Below are positions 1 through 8,181 of a stretch of DNA of 40,449 nt, piece by piece. The notes beneath the pieces are model-generated. The model saw only the letters and a program-made list of their open reading frames with translations. It did no database searches and was not told the origin of the DNA. Both the position numbers and the translations under genes were made by a program. Source of the DNA: Ruminiclostridium sp. (GTDB lineage: Bacteria; Bacillota; Clostridia; Oscillospirales; Ruminococcaceae); NCBI GenBank assembly GCA_017479645.1, contig JAFVBZ010000051.1, forward strand, positions 1-40,449, read 5' to 3'. How positions within the stretch are numbered: position 1 is the stretch's first letter; each line of letters starts with the position of its first letter.

Positions 1-342
1 ATAGATATTGATCCAGCCGATCATATCCTTGTTGATATTATAGTATTCCTCAAATGTCTTGGGGCTGCCGACTGAAGCAAAGTCTGTGTTCTCGGCAGGC
101 ACCTCGTCCGACATTACCGGCAGGGGAGCGGGGGTGGTAGTCGTAGTGGTGGTGACCAGCGGAACTTTTGATGTTTTCGCCTCGGTGGTGGATTCCTCGG
201 GAGCCGATGTTTCAACAGCGGACTCGGTGGAGTCGGAAGTCTGTTCCGGCTGATTGCTTTCACCGCAGGAACCTGCTGCCATTACCATGCTCACGGATGC
301 CGCAAGTGCCGCTATTCTCTTGAATTTACCTGATCTTGACAT
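1..342 (-). CDS. Class B sortase-like lipoprotein, cut by window edge
   Basis: The N-terminal 114 residues are present; the catalytic part lies beyond the left edge. The start at 342 has an AAGGAATG ribosome binding site. The protein begins with a short basic stretch, a hydrophobic segment and AAGSCG, which reads as a lipobox (signal peptidase II cleavage before Cys26). A long Ser/Thr/Glu linker with a poly-Thr run (VTTTTTTTPAPLPV) follows. The last visible residues, YNINKDMIGWINIY, match the first conserved block of class B sortases and resemble YSQNSDIVGWIHL in the complete sortase next door. Family knowledge: sortase B enzymes attach surface proteins to peptidoglycan or build pili. A lipid anchor instead of a transmembrane anchor is unusual. 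Whether the His/Cys/Arg triad is intact cannot be seen. It lies 110 bases downstream of the next sortase gene, probably in the same transcript. Confidence 0.8.
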   Translation of the reverse strand, partial: MSRSGKFKRIAALAASVSMVMAAGSCGESNQPEQTSDSTESAVETSAPEESTTEAKTSKVPLVTTTTTTTPAPLPVMSDEVPAENTDFASVGSPKTFEEYYNINKDMIGWINIY

Positions 343-452
343 AGTTTTTTCATTCCTTTATATATACTTGTTTCTTATCGGATATTCCGCCGCGGGTCAC
401 GCGCCGTCTGCCCTACACAGACCGGCTCCGGCTCCGCGCCGTTTTTCCGTTC

Positions 453-1766
453 TTAACCGTTATAGCTGAGCAGCTTTGAGCTGTCCCATTTGCGTCCGCC
501 CCACGAACCGCCCTTTACGCGGTACTCGTATGCGAACAGCAGCGGATCGGGGTTGCGCATAGCCTTTGATACATCGACTTCCGCGCTTTCGCCCTCTCTC
601 ACCTTTCTTGCGAACACTGCCACACGGGTATCGGCAGTCTCCTTGCCGTAAGGGTAGTAGCAGGTGGAAAGGGTGAGGATATTGTCGCCGTACTGCAGGT
701 CAACATCTGTCCACAGCACGCTTCTGTCCATTATATCGAGGATAAAGTTGTTGAACTGATCGGCATTTGCGAAATCGCGCACGTTGATGTACGGATATAC
801 TTCGCCGAGCTCCTCCTGAGTATTGAACAATACGCATGCAAAAACCTTCCAGTCCGCGTTGTTATACAGCGTATCGAACTCGATAGTCGGGTGATCACGG
901 TAGAACTGGAGCGGGTCGGTGGTCTCTTTGGGCTGGTAGTAACGGGAGAGCTTCGCAAACATCGTATCTCCGTTCCACATATTGTGACCGTAGAGGATAG
1001 TATTTCCGGAAAGCGTACCGTTATCGAACTTGTTGCGGTAATCCGCGAATATAGCGCCTCTCGGTGCGTCCTCACGCTTGAAGTTGTGGGTGAGGTAGTA
1101 GTCGTTGTCCTCCGCCTGCATTACCGGGTAGTCGATATTTACGATCGGATCGTCCTTGCTGCCGAGGTGTATCCAGCCGACGATATCGGAGTTCTGGGAG
1201 TAGAGTCCGAGGAAATCCGCCTGGATACCGGGCTTTTCCCTCTGGATATTCTCAACTTCTTCGTCGGAAATACCGATCTTTCCCTGTATTATCTTTATTT
1301 TTTCTTCCTCGGATTTCGGAGACTCGCCTTCTTCTCCAGCCGAAGCGACATCGTGGAGATCCGATATCTCCTTATCAACGATGATCACGTTTCCGGCTTC
1401 ATTCAGAACGTCTTTCAGAACCGAACCGCCGGTGATGATAAACGCGACTACGGCGATATCGAAGATGATCTTGCGGACCGACTCGCCCACGCCGTCGCCC
1501 TTTACGGGGAATATAGCGCGGAGAGCACGGACGAAGATGTTGGGCTTCTTCTTCTCCTCGAACTCGTCGTCGTCATCGTAGATAACGCGGCTCTTTGAAG
1601 CTTTCCGCCTTGTATCCGGCTCATCGTCGTCATCATCGTCCCCGAAAAGCCCCGGAGTTATATAGGTGACACTGTCCTCGTCCTTATCCTCGGGCATGTC
1701 GAACTTTTTCTCCTCATGGTGCTGACCGCTTGTCTTTCTGTGCGGTTTCTTTGAAAAGCCTGCCAT
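453..1766 (-). CDS. srtB: Class B sortase
   Basis: A 437-residue membrane-anchored transpeptidase. Residues 1-95 form a long charged cytoplasmic region with two poly-Asp runs (43-48 and 64-67). One transmembrane segment lies at about 100-117, and the sortase domain covers about 185-390. Catalytic residues are visible: His261 in YGHNM, Cys369 in LSTCYYPYG and Arg381 in DTRVAVFAR. The order, with Asp/Thr before Arg and GWI at 197-199, is typical of class B. The acidic N-terminal tail is longer than in most sortase B proteins. The start has AAAGGAG six bases upstream. It follows pncC by 20 bases and precedes a second, lipoprotein-type sortase, so the pair may share substrates. No LPXTG- or NPQTN-type substrate gene is in view. 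Confidence 0.93.
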   Translation of the reverse strand: MAGFSKKPHRKTSGQHHEEKKFDMPEDKDEDSVTYITPGLFGDDDDDDEPDTRRKASKSRVIYDDDDEFEEKKKPNIFVRALRAIFPVKGDGVGESVRKIIFDIAVVAFIITGGSVLKDVLNEAGNVIIVDKEISDLHDVASAGEEGESPKSEEEKIKIIQGKIGISDEEVENIQREKPGIQADFLGLYSQNSDIVGWIHLGSKDDPIVNIDYPVMQAEDNDYYLTHNFKREDAPRGAIFADYRNKFDNGTLSGNTILYGHNMWNGDTMFAKLSRYYQPKETTDPLQFYRDHPTIEFDTLYNNADWKVFACVLFNTQEELGEVYPYINVRDFANADQFNNFILDIMDRSVLWTDVDLQYGDNILTLSTCYYPYGKETADTRVAVFARKVREGESAEVDVSKAMRNPDPLLFAYEYRVKGGSWGGRKWDSSKLLSYNG

Positions 1767-1786
1767 AGCTTTCTCCTTTTATTCTA

Positions 1787-2299
1787 TCACATTGTTTCTG
1801 TTTCTTCTATTATCGTGTTCAGCGCTGTGTACGCTGTTTCAAACCTTACCGCCTCACGGCTGTCCGCGGCGTCGGGGAAGCCTTCCCCCGTGAACAGGTA
1901 TCTTTTCGCGTAAACGGTCTTGTCCGACGCAAAGCCGATATACACTGTTCCCACCGGCTTTTCGGGAGTTCCGCCGCCGGGACCCGCTATTCCGGTGACC
2001 GATACCGCGATATCCGCGCCGGAGAGCTTTCTTGCGCCTTCCGCCATCTGCACGGCAGTTTCTTCCGACACCGCGCCGACGCTTGCAAGAGTCTCTTCCT
2101 TAACGCCCAGCAGCTTCATTTTCGCTTCGTTGGCATAGGTGCATACCCCATACCCGAAAACCTCCGACGAACCGGATACCGAGGTTATCTCCGCGGAGAT
2201 AAGCCCGCCGGTGCAGCTTTCGGCTGTCGCAAGAGTAAAATGGCGCTCTTTCAGTAATTGTACTACATTTTGTGCTGTTTTGTCAAGTTTTGTTACCAT
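1787..2299 (-). CDS. pncC: Nicotinamide-nucleotide amidase (CinA C-terminal domain family)
   Basis: A 170-residue stand-alone CinA C-terminal domain. The family deamidates nicotinamide mononucleotide to nicotinate mononucleotide, recycling NMN made by NAD-dependent DNA ligase. Visible signatures are TAESCTGG (about residues 25-32) and [17 protein letters not shown] (about 103-119), the hallmark loops of the family. Length fits the single-domain form; the N-terminal MoaB-like CinA domain is absent. It lies 20 bases upstream of srtB and is probably cotranscribed with it, without an obvious functional link. Confidence 0.92.
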   Translation of the reverse strand: MVTKLDKTAQNVVQLLKERHFTLATAESCTGGLISAEITSVSGSSEVFGYGVCTYANEAKMKLLGVKEETLASVGAVSEETAVQMAEGARKLSGADIAVSVTGIAGPGGGTPEKPVGTVYIGFASDKTVYAKRYLFTGEGFPDAADSREAVRFETAYTALNTIIEETETM

Positions 2300-2365
2300 A
2301 TTGTAATATATTTCACTCCGGTTCCCGCAGATTTTAACACGGCTGTCATTTACTGCAATTTTTTA

Positions 2366-3529
2366 TCACACATTTTCCCCTGCCGGAGCTTTGTTTTCAT
2401 ATCTTACGCGCATGGGGTCTGACGCTATATTCTTCATCTGTCTCTTCTTGTGGTACATCTTGTCGTCCGCGTCCTTATATACCTCGGTGAATGACTGACC
2501 GCTTCCCCATTCGGCATAGCCGATAGCGCAGGAATATCCCGCTTCTTCCACAGCCTTGTACATCTCCGTTATCATAGCTTCCACAGCCTCGGACTTTTTA
2601 TGCAGGCATATCGCCGCAAACTCGTCGCCGCCTACACGGTAGGCAAAGCAGCCGGGCAGGCATGACCTTTCCAGTGCTTTTGCGATAGCTTTGAGCGCCT
2701 TGTCGCCCTCGCCGTGGCCGTAAGTATCGTTAAGCACCTTGAGGTTGTTGAGGTCAATGCTGAGTATGTGAGAAATGGCGCCGCTGCCGTACTTCTCGAC
2801 ATCAGCAATGAACGCGTCACGGTTGAAGATGCGGGTGAGGGCGTCAAAACGGAAATGCTCGATATGGAGATACAGGTAGTAGAACGTGATGTCCAGCGCT
2901 ACTACTCCTATCAGTATGCCCCGCAGCGCGAACAGGAATTCAGCCAGGAATCCCATTATCGTCAGCGTACCGCACAGAATAAGTATGCCCATTTCGTCGT
3001 GCCTGCCCTTTCTTTTGCACAGGAAACCGAGTGCAAAAAGGAAAAGCATATATACTGCCGACAGGATATGCGGTTCGTATGCGAGAGGACCGCGTCCGAC
3101 AGAGCCGTCCGGGTTGTAATAGAAGAACAGGTCAGTAAACAGGCAGGGCAGAAGTATTATAACATTCACAAGCGCCGGCAGATATGTCCAAAGCACCGTA
3201 TTCCTGCGGTCGATGAGCCTGTCCGCCGCAACCGAGATAAGGCTTGCCATAAGCGTTATGCGAAGATCGTAGCCGAGCATCGCCGCCGTTCTGTGCAGCA
3301 GATCTATCGCTCCGGTGACTTCCGCGGCGTCGTAGGCGTAGTAATCCACGTTATCCACCACTATCAGCGCCAGAAGAATGACCAGCGACGGTATGAACTT
3401 CTTCGTAAGGTCTTTTTCGTAAGTATAGTTTATCTTGAGAAAGAAGATCAGGAATAATATTATCAGTACCGGTATGCAGTTTATCTGCACGATGTTCTGA
3501 AGAAAATCGTTCTTTATCAATTCTTTCAC
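2366..3529 (-). CDS. Membrane diguanylate cyclase (GGDEF)
   Basis: A 387-residue protein with about six transmembrane helices over residues 18-222 and a C-terminal GGDEF domain (about 228-365). The active-site signature GGDEF is intact at 300-304, preceded by the phosphate-binding DLNNLKVLNDTYGHGEGD block, so an active cyclase making c-di-GMP is likely. The RxxD inhibitory I-site expected a few residues before GGDEF is not present (LPGCFAYRV instead), so product feedback inhibition is probably lost. The start is uncertain: 3529 is GTG with no clear ribosome binding site, while a TTG at 3520 follows AGGTGA by five bases and may be the true start. It lies 28 bases after thiI. Confidence 0.88.
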   Translation of the reverse strand: MKELIKNDFLQNIVQINCIPVLIILFLIFFLKINYTYEKDLTKKFIPSLVILLALIVVDNVDYYAYDAAEVTGAIDLLHRTAAMLGYDLRITLMASLISVAADRLIDRRNTVLWTYLPALVNVIILLPCLFTDLFFYYNPDGSVGRGPLAYEPHILSAVYMLFLFALGFLCKRKGRHDEMGILILCGTLTIMGFLAEFLFALRGILIGVVALDITFYYLYLHIEHFRFDALTRIFNRDAFIADVEKYGSGAISHILSIDLNNLKVLNDTYGHGEGDKALKAIAKALERSCLPGCFAYRVGGDEFAAICLHKKSEAVEAMITEMYKAVEEAGYSCAIGYAEWGSGQSFTEVYKDADDKMYHKKRQMKNIASDPMRVRYENKAPAGENV

Positions 3530-3557
3530 CTATGCACGGAATATGATCCGTACCCTT

Positions 3558-4742
3558 TTATTCTGTTGTTCCGAGCTTGAAATCCTTGACGGTTATGCCG
3601 TTTATCGCCTTTTCAATGAGCGGTTCGAAGTCAAAGCGCGCTTCCGCCTTTTCAACGTCCGCAAGCACCGGCTTTGTGCGGGGGTGCTTGGGAGTAAATA
3701 CGGTGCAGCAGTCCTCATAAGGCTGTATGGAAGTCTCGAATGTGCCGATCTTACGCGCGATCTCGGTTATCTCTTTCTTGTCCATTCCGATAACGGGACG
3801 AAAAACCGGGTATTCCGCAGCCTTGTCCGTGCAGCCCAGCGCCATTATCGTCTGGCTCGCCACCTGCCCGACGCTCTCGCCGGTGATGATAGCCTTGTAG
3901 TCGTGGGCGGTGCAGACACGGTTTGTGATCTTTATCATAAGCCTGCGCATTATTACCGTGAAATATTCCTCAGGGCAGTTGTCCCGCAGAGCTTCCTGTA
4001 TCTCAGTGAACGGCACGATGTAGAACCGTATATCCCCGCAGTAGGGAACAAGCTCCGTGCAAAGCTCCTCCACCTTCATAAGCGCACGCTCGGAGGTGTA
4101 GGGCGGACTCTGGAAATGAATAGCGTCAACGCCGATGCCGCGCTTCGCCATCATATAAGCGGCAACGGGGCTGTCGATACCGCCGGAGAGGAGGAGGAGC
4201 GCAGTGCCGCTGCTTCCGACGGGGATACCGCCGACGCCGATAATGCGCTGTGCGTTAAGGTATGCGTTTGTGTCGCGTATCTCGCACAGCACCGTAACAT
4301 CCGGGTCATGCACATCTACCGTGAGATGCGGGTACGCTTCGAGTATCGCGGCACCCAGCTCACGCTGGATATCCGGGGTTTTCAGAGGGAACTTCTTGTC
4401 CGAACGCTTTGCATCTACCTTGAATGTCTTTGCGCCGGAGAGCGCCTCCTCAAGATAGGGCATACCCTGCTTCACTATCTCGCCGAAATCCTTCGGGAGA
4501 ACGGCGGCACGCTGCACCGCGGCAACTCCGAAAGTCTTGGACACCCAGTCTATTGCCTTCTCCATATCCGCGCTTTCATTCTCCGGGGATATGTAGATCG
4601 TGGACTGGTTGCGGGTGATGTGAAACTCTCCGCAGTTCTTGATCCTGCGCTTTATATTGCGCACGAGAAGATCCTCAAAGGTGTTTTTGTTAAGACCTTT
4701 GAGCGCTATCTCGCCGTATTTTGCCATTATTACTTCCTGCAT
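3558..4742 (-). CDS. thiI: tRNA 4-thiouridine synthase ThiI
   Basis: A 394-residue ThiI of the short type, without the C-terminal rhodanese domain found in enterobacterial ThiI. An N-terminal ferredoxin-like plus THUMP region (about 1-165) is followed by the PP-loop ATP pyrophosphatase domain, with SGGIDS at 186-191. The enzyme adenylates U8 of tRNA and transfers sulfur to give s4U; in some bacteria it also feeds thiazole synthesis. Family knowledge: short ThiI proteins take sulfur from a dedicated cysteine desulfurase (the NifZ-ThiI pair in Bacillus subtilis), and one is encoded about 580 bases upstream here. The start at 4742 has GAAAGG 12 bases upstream, and the N-terminal MQEVIMAKYGEIALKG aligns with the family start. 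Confidence 0.95.
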   Translation of the reverse strand: MQEVIMAKYGEIALKGLNKNTFEDLLVRNIKRRIKNCGEFHITRNQSTIYISPENESADMEKAIDWVSKTFGVAAVQRAAVLPKDFGEIVKQGMPYLEEALSGAKTFKVDAKRSDKKFPLKTPDIQRELGAAILEAYPHLTVDVHDPDVTVLCEIRDTNAYLNAQRIIGVGGIPVGSSGTALLLLSGGIDSPVAAYMMAKRGIGVDAIHFQSPPYTSERALMKVEELCTELVPYCGDIRFYIVPFTEIQEALRDNCPEEYFTVIMRRLMIKITNRVCTAHDYKAIITGESVGQVASQTIMALGCTDKAAEYPVFRPVIGMDKKEITEIARKIGTFETSIQPYEDCCTVFTPKHPRTKPVLADVEKAEARFDFEPLIEKAINGITVKDFKLGTTE

Positions 4743-4761
4743 TATATCTTTTTCCTTTCGT

Positions 4762-5259
4762 TTATCCTAAATCGGGAAAATTCAGTCCGTTTATCATCAG
4801 GTCGAGAAATACATAAACGAACAAAGCCGTGATGTACACCGTCGGCAAAGACAAAAACGCTGTGAACCATTTCTGCACCCTTTTATCCTCATTCCGGAGC
4901 TTTACCCCGTAGACCACACCTGCGGCGACGTTAAGTGCAAGCGGTACAAATACCGGCACAGCAAAGATATACAAATCGCGGTCTCCATATATCCGGGCTC
5001 CGGAGACCAATATAAGCGAAACCACTATTATAGCCGCCGTTGCCGCAGTAAACAGCGCCTGCCATTTTATCAGCCGCGAAATGTCAGTCTTCAGCAGGCA
5101 CACCGAGAGGACGGGAAGCAGAGACGTGACCGCACAGGCGGCGGCGAATATCCTGTCGGAAATAGAGTTCAGGCTTAACGATGCTATGAACGCGAAATTT
5201 ACAACCGCAGCGCATATTATCGGGAATATAAGCGATCTCTTGCTGATTCTTTGTTTCAT
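4762..5259 (-). CDS. Small integral membrane protein, function unknown
   Basis: A 165-residue protein with four predicted transmembrane helices (about 10-30, 37-55, 66-88 and 98-118) and a fifth hydrophobic stretch at 131-152. It has Lys/Arg clusters at both loops. I recognise no family. It sits between the cysteine desulfurase and thiI genes on the same strand, with 62 and 19 bases of spacing, so it is likely cotranscribed with them. Only AGGAT is visible as a ribosome binding site, which is weak. A role linked to thiolation is not supported by anything in the protein. Confidence 0.7.
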   Translation of the reverse strand: MKQRISKRSLIFPIICAAVVNFAFIASLSLNSISDRIFAAACAVTSLLPVLSVCLLKTDISRLIKWQALFTAATAAIIVVSLILVSGARIYGDRDLYIFAVPVFVPLALNVAAGVVYGVKLRNEDKRVQKWFTAFLSLPTVYITALFVYVFLDLMINGLNFPDLG

Positions 5260-5321
5260 ATCCTATATCGCGGTGCAGCCGCGCTCCACAATTCTTAATT
5301 CTTAATTTGCATCCGGGGGAT

Positions 5322-6431
5322 CTATCGCCTGAATCTCACTATCCCGTCCGCTATACCGGTCACAAGCGCGTCAATGTCGCTCTCCGACGTGAACGGCGAC
5401 ATACTTACCCTTATCGCGCAGTCCGCGTCCCTGTCCGGAACTCCGAATTCCGCCAGCACCCCGCTTGTCTTGCCCTTTGAGCAGGCGGAACCGCTTGACA
5501 CATATATCTCCCGCTCTTCGAGGAAGTGCAGCATTATCTCGCTCCGAACTCCCCGTACCGAAAAGTTCAGTATATTCTTTGCATTGTTATAGCTGTTTAC
5601 TGCGATATCGGGCAGCTCCGCAAGCTTCCCGCACAGCCGTTCGTTCAGCGCCCCGTACTTTCCCGTGCAGTCCGGATAACTGCGCACCGCCTCGGCAAAT
5701 CCGGCTATCAGGTCTATCGGCTCCGTGCCGGAACGTAGGTTTTTCTGCTGACCTCCGCCGTACAGGAGAGGTTCAAAGCGCACGCCCTTTGCGCAGTACA
5801 GCGCGCCTACGCCCTTTGTGCCGTGTATCTTATGCGCCGAAAGGCTTATGAGATCGGCTTTAAGCCCCTTTGACGGGAGCTTGCAGAAGCCCTGCACAGC
5901 GTCGGCATGCACGATAGTTTTCGGGTTCCTGCGCTTTACAGCCGTGTATATCTTTGCGATATCGGTTATAAAACCGGTCTCGTTGTTCACCCACATAGCA
6001 CTGACCATGAGCGTGTTATCATCAACTGCGTCGATTATGCGCTGCTCGTAGTCCTGCGCCTCATCGCGCTTCGGCGGTTTTACGCGGACTATCTCATATC
6101 CCGCTTCTTCCAGCTTTTTCAGCGGGTTTGCAACGCTCGGATGCTCGAACGATGTGGTCACTATGCGCTTTCCGTTGTGGCGGTAGGCTTTCGGTATGCC
6201 GAAAAGCACGGTATTGTTGCTTTCCGTTGCTCCTGACGTAAAGTAAAGCTCTCCCTCTGCGGAAAGTCTGTCAAGTATCGTCTTTTTCGCTTCTTTAAGC
6301 GTTTTCTCAGCATTCACGCCCATACGGTGAAGCGAGGACGCATTTCCGAAATTGTCCGCCATATTGTCCGATACAGCCTTTATTACGCTGTCGAAGGGTC
6401 TTGTGGTGGACGAATTGTCAAGATATATCAT
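5322..6431 (-). CDS. Cysteine desulfurase (NifS/IscS family)
   Basis: A 369-residue PLP enzyme that converts cysteine to alanine and an enzyme-bound persulfide. The start is set at 6431 (MIYLDNSSTTRPF), the canonical family N-terminus, with GAGTGA just upstream; a longer in-frame extension is not credible. Visible signatures are the PLP lysine in SLSAHKIHGTKG and the catalytic-loop cysteine in SSGSACSKGK. It is class I-like. Position upstream of thiI suggests it is the sulfur donor for ThiI, like B. subtilis NifZ, rather than a general iron-sulfur IscS; no iscU is near. An extended -10 promoter (TGGTATAAT, minus strand, 6469-6477) lies about 45 bases upstream of the start. Confidence 0.93.
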   Translation of the reverse strand: MIYLDNSSTTRPFDSVIKAVSDNMADNFGNASSLHRMGVNAEKTLKEAKKTILDRLSAEGELYFTSGATESNNTVLFGIPKAYRHNGKRIVTTSFEHPSVANPLKKLEEAGYEIVRVKPPKRDEAQDYEQRIIDAVDDNTLMVSAMWVNNETGFITDIAKIYTAVKRRNPKTIVHADAVQGFCKLPSKGLKADLISLSAHKIHGTKGVGALYCAKGVRFEPLLYGGGQQKNLRSGTEPIDLIAGFAEAVRSYPDCTGKYGALNERLCGKLAELPDIAVNSYNNAKNILNFSVRGVRSEIMLHFLEEREIYVSSGSACSKGKTSGVLAEFGVPDRDADCAIRVSMSPFTSESDIDALVTGIADGIVRFRR

Positions 6432-6468
6432 TTTATCACTCGATATTAATATAGTATAATTATAGATA

Positions 6469-6477
6469 TTATACCAC
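6469..6477 (-). promoter_or_regulatory. Extended -10 promoter for cysteine desulfurase operon
   Basis: On the minus strand TGGTATAAT is present about 38 bases before the start codon. No good -35 lies 17 bases upstream, but extended -10 promoters do not need one. Confidence 0.55.
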
Positions 6478-6584
6478 ATTTTGTAAAAAAATTAAATAGC
6501 ATATTACCCGAAAATTTGCACAAAAATATCGGTAAGGAAATGCAAATAAGCATATCCTTGACCAAAATTGAAAGGATAATTGAA

Positions 6585-7928
6585 ATGGCAAATGTAACAA
6601 TGTCACGCCGCGCGCTTGCAAGACTACTCACCTTTGCGCTCGCGTTTATACTTGTGCTTTCGGTCGCCGCGATAAACAACGGCACCCGTGCCGATAAAGC
6701 AGAGAGAGCTGTCGAAAACAGCTATATGCACGCAATTGAGGAGCTTTCGCTCGACCTCGACAACATAAAGAACAACCTCCAGAAAGGAATGTACACCAAC
6801 AGCATATCAATGCTCTCCGACCTGTCCGAAAAGCTATGCAGCGATGCTTCCAACGCGAAGAATTCGCTGTCTCGCCTGCCGATAAAGGAGCTTGATCTCA
6901 CCGAGACCTACCGCTTCCTCTCACAGGTGGGCAATTACTCGAAATCCCTCGCGGAGAAGTGTGCCGAGGGCGGAAGCCTTACTGCCGATGAGCGGAAGAA
7001 CATCTCCGCTCTGCATTCCTACGCCCAGAAAATAAGCGGAAGTATGTGGGATATCGAGCGCAGGATCGGAAACGGCGAGATAACGCTTGCGGACACGGCT
7101 TACGCGGCATCGAACCTCGAAGCGGACGGACTTGTCAGCGTCACCGACGGCTTTACCGATCTTGCCGACAGCGACAGCACTTTCCCGACGCTGATATACG
7201 ACGGACCCTACTCCGATCATATAATGAACAAGTCTCCGCTTATGCTCAAAAACGAGAAGAAGATAGACCAGGCGGAAGCGCTCCGCAAAGCGAAGAAGCT
7301 TGCCGACGGGAATGAGCTGGAACTGCTCACACAGGAGGAAGGCAAGATGCCGTCCTACGTTTTCACTGACGGAAAGCGCACGATAGCTATAACAAAGGCG
7401 GGCGGAATGTATTCGTATATGCTGTCCTCACGCAACACCGGCAAGCAGACACTGACGGCGAAGGAAGCCGTTATCCGCGCCGAGGAATTTCTTGCAAAGC
7501 TCGGCATACGCGGTCTTACCGACTCTTACTATGAGATAAGGAACGGCATCTGCGTTGTGAACCTTGCGGCGGAGCAGAACGGGGTGACGATGTACACCGA
7601 TCTGATAAAAGTAGGGGTTGCGCTCGACAACGGGGAAGTGCTCTCATTCGATATGCGCGGCTATATCACGAACCACACTATCCGCGAACTTCCGCCTCCG
7701 AAGATATCCGGAGAATACGCAAAGACTCTTGTTTCCGACAGTCTCACGCCGATATCATCAAAGCTCTGCGTTATCCCCTCCAGCGGTCAGAACGAGGTGT
7801 TCTGCCATGAGGTGCGCTGCACCGGCTCCGAGGGCGAGAACATTCTCGTCTATCTCAATGCCGTAACCGGCAGAGAGGAGCAGATCTTGATATTAAAGAT
7901 CGGCTCCGGCGGCGTGCTTACAGTGTGA
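6585..7928 (+). CDS. ypeB: Spore germination protein YpeB
   Basis: A 447-residue protein with an N-terminal transmembrane/signal segment (about 9-31), a helical middle region and C-terminal PepSY-like YpeB domains. The sequence FPTLIYDGPYSDHI around residues 205-218 is a hallmark of YpeB. Family knowledge: YpeB is needed to stabilise and place the cortex-lytic enzyme SleB in spores, and sleB is usually its upstream neighbour. Here no sleB precedes it; the upstream gene is a divergent cysteine desulfurase. The start at 6585 has GAAAGG nine bases upstream; an upstream in-frame ATG at 6516 lacks a ribosome binding site. Presence implies spore-forming ancestry or ability. A modular repeat begins directly at its TGA stop. 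Confidence 0.9.
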   Translation: MANVTMSRRALARLLTFALAFILVLSVAAINNGTRADKAERAVENSYMHAIEELSLDLDNIKNNLQKGMYTNSISMLSDLSEKLCSDASNAKNSLSRLPIKELDLTETYRFLSQVGNYSKSLAEKCAEGGSLTADERKNISALHSYAQKISGSMWDIERRIGNGEITLADTAYAASNLEADGLVSVTDGFTDLADSDSTFPTLIYDGPYSDHIMNKSPLMLKNEKKIDQAEALRKAKKLADGNELELLTQEEGKMPSYVFTDGKRTIAITKAGGMYSYMLSSRNTGKQTLTAKEAVIRAEEFLAKLGIRGLTDSYYEIRNGICVVNLAAEQNGVTMYTDLIKVGVALDNGEVLSFDMRGYITNHTIRELPPPKISGEYAKTLVSDSLTPISSKLCVIPSSGQNEVFCHEVRCTGSEGENILVYLNAVTGREEQILILKIGSGGVLTV

Positions 7929-8042
7929 GAGTCTTGTGCTGCCGGCTGCTGCGCTGACGCGCTTGTCCTCCCGGACAGGGCCGGCTTACGCAGCCGGCTC
8001 GCGCAAGGGCAAAGCCCTTGACCCAAATGCCGTAACACGGAA
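7929..8042 (+). repeat. Gene-end repeat family 1, copy at ypeB
   Basis: Starts right after the ypeB stop. It carries CTTGTCCTCCCGGAC, then mini-hairpins GCCGGCttacgcAGCCGGC and AAGGGCaaaGCCCTT, and ends AATGCCGTAACACGGAA. The same ordered skeleton with different hairpin inserts follows the GH74 gene and fabZ. Confidence 0.8.
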
Positions 8043-8080
8043 CTTTAAAAGGCAGAAAACAGGATCGGAATACCCGCAAA

Positions 8081-8139
8081 TTACAAATTGTAATAAATTG
8101 CCAAAAATTGTAACCGCATTGTAACAGCATTGTAACCGG
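8081..8139 (+). repeat. Phased ATTGTAAC repeat array
   Basis: A 13-bp palindrome TTACAAaTTGTAA (8081-8093) leads into units beginning ATTG at 8087, 8097, 8107, 8118 and 8129, the last three being ATTGTAACMGS at an exact 11-base period. The array ends seven bases before the -35 of the candidate RNA promoter. One-turn spacing suggests an array of protein sites on one DNA face. Confidence 0.7.
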
Positions 8140-8146
8140 TTTGTTG

Positions 8147-8175
8147 TTGTATTGCGCCGGAAAACGTGATATAAT
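8147..8175 (+). promoter_or_regulatory. Sigma-A type promoter of candidate small RNA
   Basis: TTGTAT (8147-8152), 17-base spacer, TATAAT (8170-8175). Expected transcript start is near 8182. Confidence 0.75.
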
Positions 8176-8181
8176 ACAGAC

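Noticed and set aside
3543-4832. Long plus-strand open frame opposite thiI
   Set aside because: Shadow of thiI; composition is Arg/His/Tyr-rich and no domain is recognisable.
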